Below the pieces are notes generated by a model. The model did no database searches. It had not been told where the DNA came from and saw only the letters and a program-made list of their open reading frames with translations. A DNA stretch of 64,000 nt. It comes from Bactericera cockerelli (lineage: Eukaryota > Arthropoda > Insecta > Hemiptera > Triozidae). Every line of letters starts with the position of its first letter. Position 1 is the first letter of the stretch. The DNA lies in NCBI GenBank assembly GCA_024516035.1, contig CM044965.1, positions 1,688,646 through 1,752,645 of the forward strand, in the 5' to 3' direction. A program made the translations under genes and the position numbers. Positions 61,401 through 64,000 of this stretch are shown here, piece after piece.

Positions 61401-61500
61401 NNNNNNNNNNNNNNNNNNNNNNNNNNNNNNNNNNNNNNNNNNNNNNNNNNNNNNNNNNNNNNNNNNNNNNNNNNNNNNNNNNNNNNNNNNNNNNNNNNNN
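61401..61500. other. Assembly gap, 100 N
   Basis: Exactly 100 N, a conventional placeholder size. True length unknown. Confidence 0.99.
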
Positions 61501-61578
61501 AAAATACAAAATTGACATAATTATGTCCTAACTAAAGGGCGCAGTTATTGCCTATGGCAATCTCTTCCACCCAACCAT
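61501..61578 (-). repeat. LINE 3' end (family L3-1)
   Basis: AACTAAAGGGCGCAGTTATT, TGGCAATCTCTTCCACCCAA: reverse of 1923-1975. Confidence 0.6.
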
Positions 61579-61844
61579 TTACTGAACTTTTCAGTGAATC
61601 ATGTGCCCACTTTTCAGTGACATTGCTACAAACCAAATAGCGTCAATGGTGTTCATGAGACATGGCCTCAAAGAGAACAACATGCTGTGAGTTATATATA
61701 TTTGATTTTTTTTTTTCATGGGAGCTTTCGGAAAAATTGTCAGTCGGAAAATTTAGTTGGCGGAATGATGTACATCGGACGGAACACCAGACGAAATTAG
61801 GCTGTCTTGTCAGTGGTATACCACGGCGGCATTCAACGTGTTAA
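61579..61844. other. Possible piggyBac-like remnant
   Basis: The right border GGCATTCAACGTG/TTAA resembles the 21883 element's left end in reverse. No matching left end was found. Confidence 0.3.
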
Positions 61845-61861
61845 AGATCTAATGAAGATAT

Positions 61862-62395
61862 TATTATTTATTTTTTTTACAAATTAACGTGTTCAACCCA
61901 TATGTATTTATTATAGTTTTGTGTTTTTTTTTACATGTTTTGTGTTTGTGTTCTTGGTGTTTCCTGGTATTTGATGTATCTTTGTGATATATTATTGGCT
62001 CTGCAAGGTCTTCGTTTTACTTATTTGTGACTTTTCTTGTTCTTTGGAAATCAGTCCGTCTTTGTGACTGATTGATGTATGTACTGTGTTTTGAACTGGT
62101 GCGTTTTTGTTGTTGTGAACTAAGTCTTTGAGTATAGAGTCTTTGACTATTGTTTTTGAGTGTTTCAATATTGTGTTTGGTGAACTGATGTGTTTTGTGA
62201 AGTAATGTGTGTTACAATGATGTGTTTTTTGGTTGTGTCACATTGACTGTCACTTGGCTGACAGGACTGTCAAAATATTGGTCACGGGACTTGTCTGATC
62301 GGTTTTTTGCTTGTTAGATATAATTTTATAGTGTCCCTTTTCTAGGCATTTCTTTCAAGGTCTACAGGTAGTTTCTTTAATAACTCTATTTTAAT
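61862..62395. other. Inner-LINE-like 3' end, then T/G-rich unassigned DNA
   Basis: ACAAATTAACGTGTTCAACCC at about 61878 resembles the 3' end of the inner LINE (36240). Then a long TGTGTTTT-rich stretch without a recognisable frame. Confidence 0.4.
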
Positions 62396-62700
62396 CTCGC
62401 AGATTACCTCACTGGTTAAGAACTCACGGAAGGTCCCCAGTTCGATCCCCCGTGCCGAATAAAAAATTGTATTTCTTAATTTGGTTACAGTTGGTTGTTA
62501 GGATTACTTTCCGGTGCGCTCGTGTTGACCCAGCACCTAAATGTGAAGTATCGTGTCACTTCTCGCCCATCAGAGGGGAGGCATACTACGGGATGGGCAA
62601 GCTACAACACAGACCACAAGTGTCTGCAGCAGCTCCTGTTTCATGGCGACAAAATAAAATAGGCTGTAAAACACTCACATTAAAAAAAATCATTGAATCA
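62396..62700 (+). repeat. SINE-D, full length, degenerate head
   Basis: ACCTCACTGGTTAAGAACTC, CCCAGTTCGATCCCCCGTGC, GGTGCGCTCGTGTTGACCCA, TACTACGGGATGGGCAAGCT, AGCTCCTGTTTCATGGCGAC, tail CATTAAAAAAAATC. Confidence 0.88.
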
Positions 62701-62879
62701 CAACAATAGCACGGACAGTTAGGTCCTCGAATGGCGATGTGAAACAGACGTTGAGCTAAAAAATCATTAAAAAAAAGTGTAGGGTCGTTAGACATTGATC
62801 AAATAAATGGTCTCTATTGAAAAGAGAGGACATTAATGTATCTTGATTGAATGATTAATAATATAATTGTAGCCTTCTC

Positions 62880-63560
62880 CTACGTCCCGTCTTTCTCCTC
62901 CTCCACCCTCTCTCCCTCCTCCCTCTCTCCCTCCTCCCTCTCTCCTCTCCCTCCTCCCTCCTCCTCTCTCCTCCTCCCTCTCTCCTCCTCCTCTCTCTCC
63001 CCTCCCCTCCCTCCTCCTCCCCCTCTCCTCCCCCCCCCCTCCTCCTCCTCTCCTCCTCCCTCCTCCTCTCCTCCTCCCTCCTCTCCTCCTCCTCCTCCTC
63101 CCCTCCTCCCCTCCCTCTCTCCCTCCTCCTCTCCCCCTCCTCCTCCTCCTCCCTCTCTCCCCTCCCTCCTCTCCTCCTCCTCCTCCTCCTCCCTCTCCCC
63201 TCTCCTCTCTCCCTCCTCCTCCTCCCCCTCCTCCCTCCTCCCTCTCCTCCCTCCTCCTTCTCCCCCTCCTCCTTCCCCTCCCTCCTCCTCCCTCCTCCTC
63301 CTCCTTCTCCCCCTCCTCTTCCTCCTCCCTCTCTCCCTCCTCCTTCTCCCCCTCCTCTTCCTCCTCCCTCTCTCCCTCCTCCTTCTCCCCCTCCTCTTCC
63401 TCCTTCTCTTCCCTCCTACCTTCCTCCCCTCCCTCTCCTTCTCCTCCTTCTCTCCTCCTCTTCCTCCTCTCCTCTTCTCCTCCTCCTCCCTTCCTCCCTC
63501 CTCCTCCTCCCCTCCTCCTCCTCCTCCCCCTCTCCTCCTCCCTCCCCCACTATCTTCTCC
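62880..63560. repeat. (CCT)n-rich pyrimidine tract
   Basis: About 680 bp of CCTCCT/CTCC units, with a CTCCTTCTCCCCCTCCTCTT block repeated three times at 63315-63405. The 243-aa Ser/Pro/Leu frame and its antisense Gly/Glu/Arg frame are translation artefacts. The plus strand is almost pure pyrimidine, so triplex (H-DNA) formation is possible. Confidence 0.95.
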
Positions 63561-63623
63561 CCTTCCGTCATATTGTATGTAACTTTTTCTCTCTCTTCTT
63601 CCCATGCTTCTACATATACAATA

Positions 63624-63872
63624 CTAGCCGTTTGCCCGTGCTTTGCAACGGGACTAAATTTCAAATTTACTAAGGCATGGCCGTACTGCTGGACAGCAAC
63701 GCCTTTTTGAACTTTTTATAATTTTTTCTGGACAAAGCGATAATGGTTTTGGGGGGGTCAGTTCTGAGACATTTTTCGCTATCTCTTACCGTTTTGGCTA
63801 AACAACTCCGGACAAACAAACAAACAAACATAGGTAGGTAGGTAGTCCTTTTTTCTGTTTTATATATAGAGA
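63624..63872 (-). mobile_element. Non-autonomous Helitron, 249 bp
   Basis: Reversed copy of 55831-56078: CTAG at 63624-63627, hairpin CCCGTGCTTTGCAACGGG, and 5' end TCTCTATATATAAAACAG at 63872, between A and T. Confidence 0.85.
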
Positions 63873-63884
63873 TATAGGTACATA

Positions 63885-64000
63885 TATCTCTCTCTTTCTC
63901 CCTATCTCTCACTTGTCCTCCAATGCCTCTACATATACAATTAAACATCTTTCTCTTTCTTCCCGCTCCCAGTCACCCACTCTCTTTCTCTCTCTCTCTC
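63885..64000. repeat. (TC)n tract at the window edge
   Basis: CTCTCTCTTTCTCCC and later TCTCTTTCTCTCTCTC, split by CCTCTACATATACAAT, a phrase also seen at 63607 (cttctacatatacaatac), so the flank of the Helitron may be duplicated. Confidence 0.8.

Noticed and set aside
62851..63582. 243-aa Ser/Pro/Leu open frame and 241-aa antisense Gly/Glu/Arg frame
   Set aside because: Both are translations of a CCT/CTC tract that has no stop codons by composition. There is no non-repetitive domain.

Overview
This window looks like intergenic DNA from an animal nuclear genome, most likely an arthropod. I would guess an insect, possibly a hemipteran, but the order is only a guess. The reasons are spliceosomal introns with GT..AG borders and AATAAA signals, Jockey and R4/Dong-type non-LTR retrotransposons, a PIF/Harbinger transposon with a MADF-BESS-type helper gene, at least seven tRNA- or 5S-headed SINE families, Helitrons, MITEs and very abundant (GA)n/(TC)n tracts. 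I found no convincing host protein-coding gene, no functional tRNA or rRNA gene and no CRISPR. One 100-N assembly gap lies at 61401-61500.

SINE names used here are local. SINE-A: tRNA head, with a 3' body shared with the 5S-headed SINE. SINE-5S: 5S rRNA head. SINE-B: tRNA head and (TAA)n tail. SINE-C, D, E, F and G: further tRNA-headed families.

Layout. 1-35 kb is a mosaic of SINEs, LINE 3' ends, GA/TC microsatellites, minisatellites (16.1, 24.9, 25.5 and 31.4 kb), MITEs and Helitrons, with a broken RT fragment at the left edge and a 5'-truncated LINE at 8.93-10.06 kb sitting inside a SINE-B. 35.4-46.1 kb is a nested structure: a full-length but inactivated Jockey-type LINE (minus strand, 11-bp target duplication) holds a younger 5'-truncated LINE (36.2-38.2 kb, 8-bp duplication) and a complete Harbinger transposon (39.9-43.7 kb, 55-bp inverted termini, TTA duplication). 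Removing each insert in silico restores the Jockey reading frame exactly. 46-57 kb is again SINEs and microsatellites, with a 588-bp foldback element (48.1 kb, 9-bp duplication), a piggyBac-like MITE (52.8 kb) and Helitrons. 57.4-61.0 kb is an R4/Dong-type LINE that appears to have inserted into the TAA tail of a SINE-B. The last 3 kb holds a SINE-D, a (CCT)n tract and another Helitron.

The most unusual item is the Harbinger element. Its transposase gene (minus) and its MADF-type gene (plus) are interlocked: each has two exons, and the second exon of each lies inside the intron of the other, without exon overlap. Both genes look intact, so this element may still be functional or recently active.
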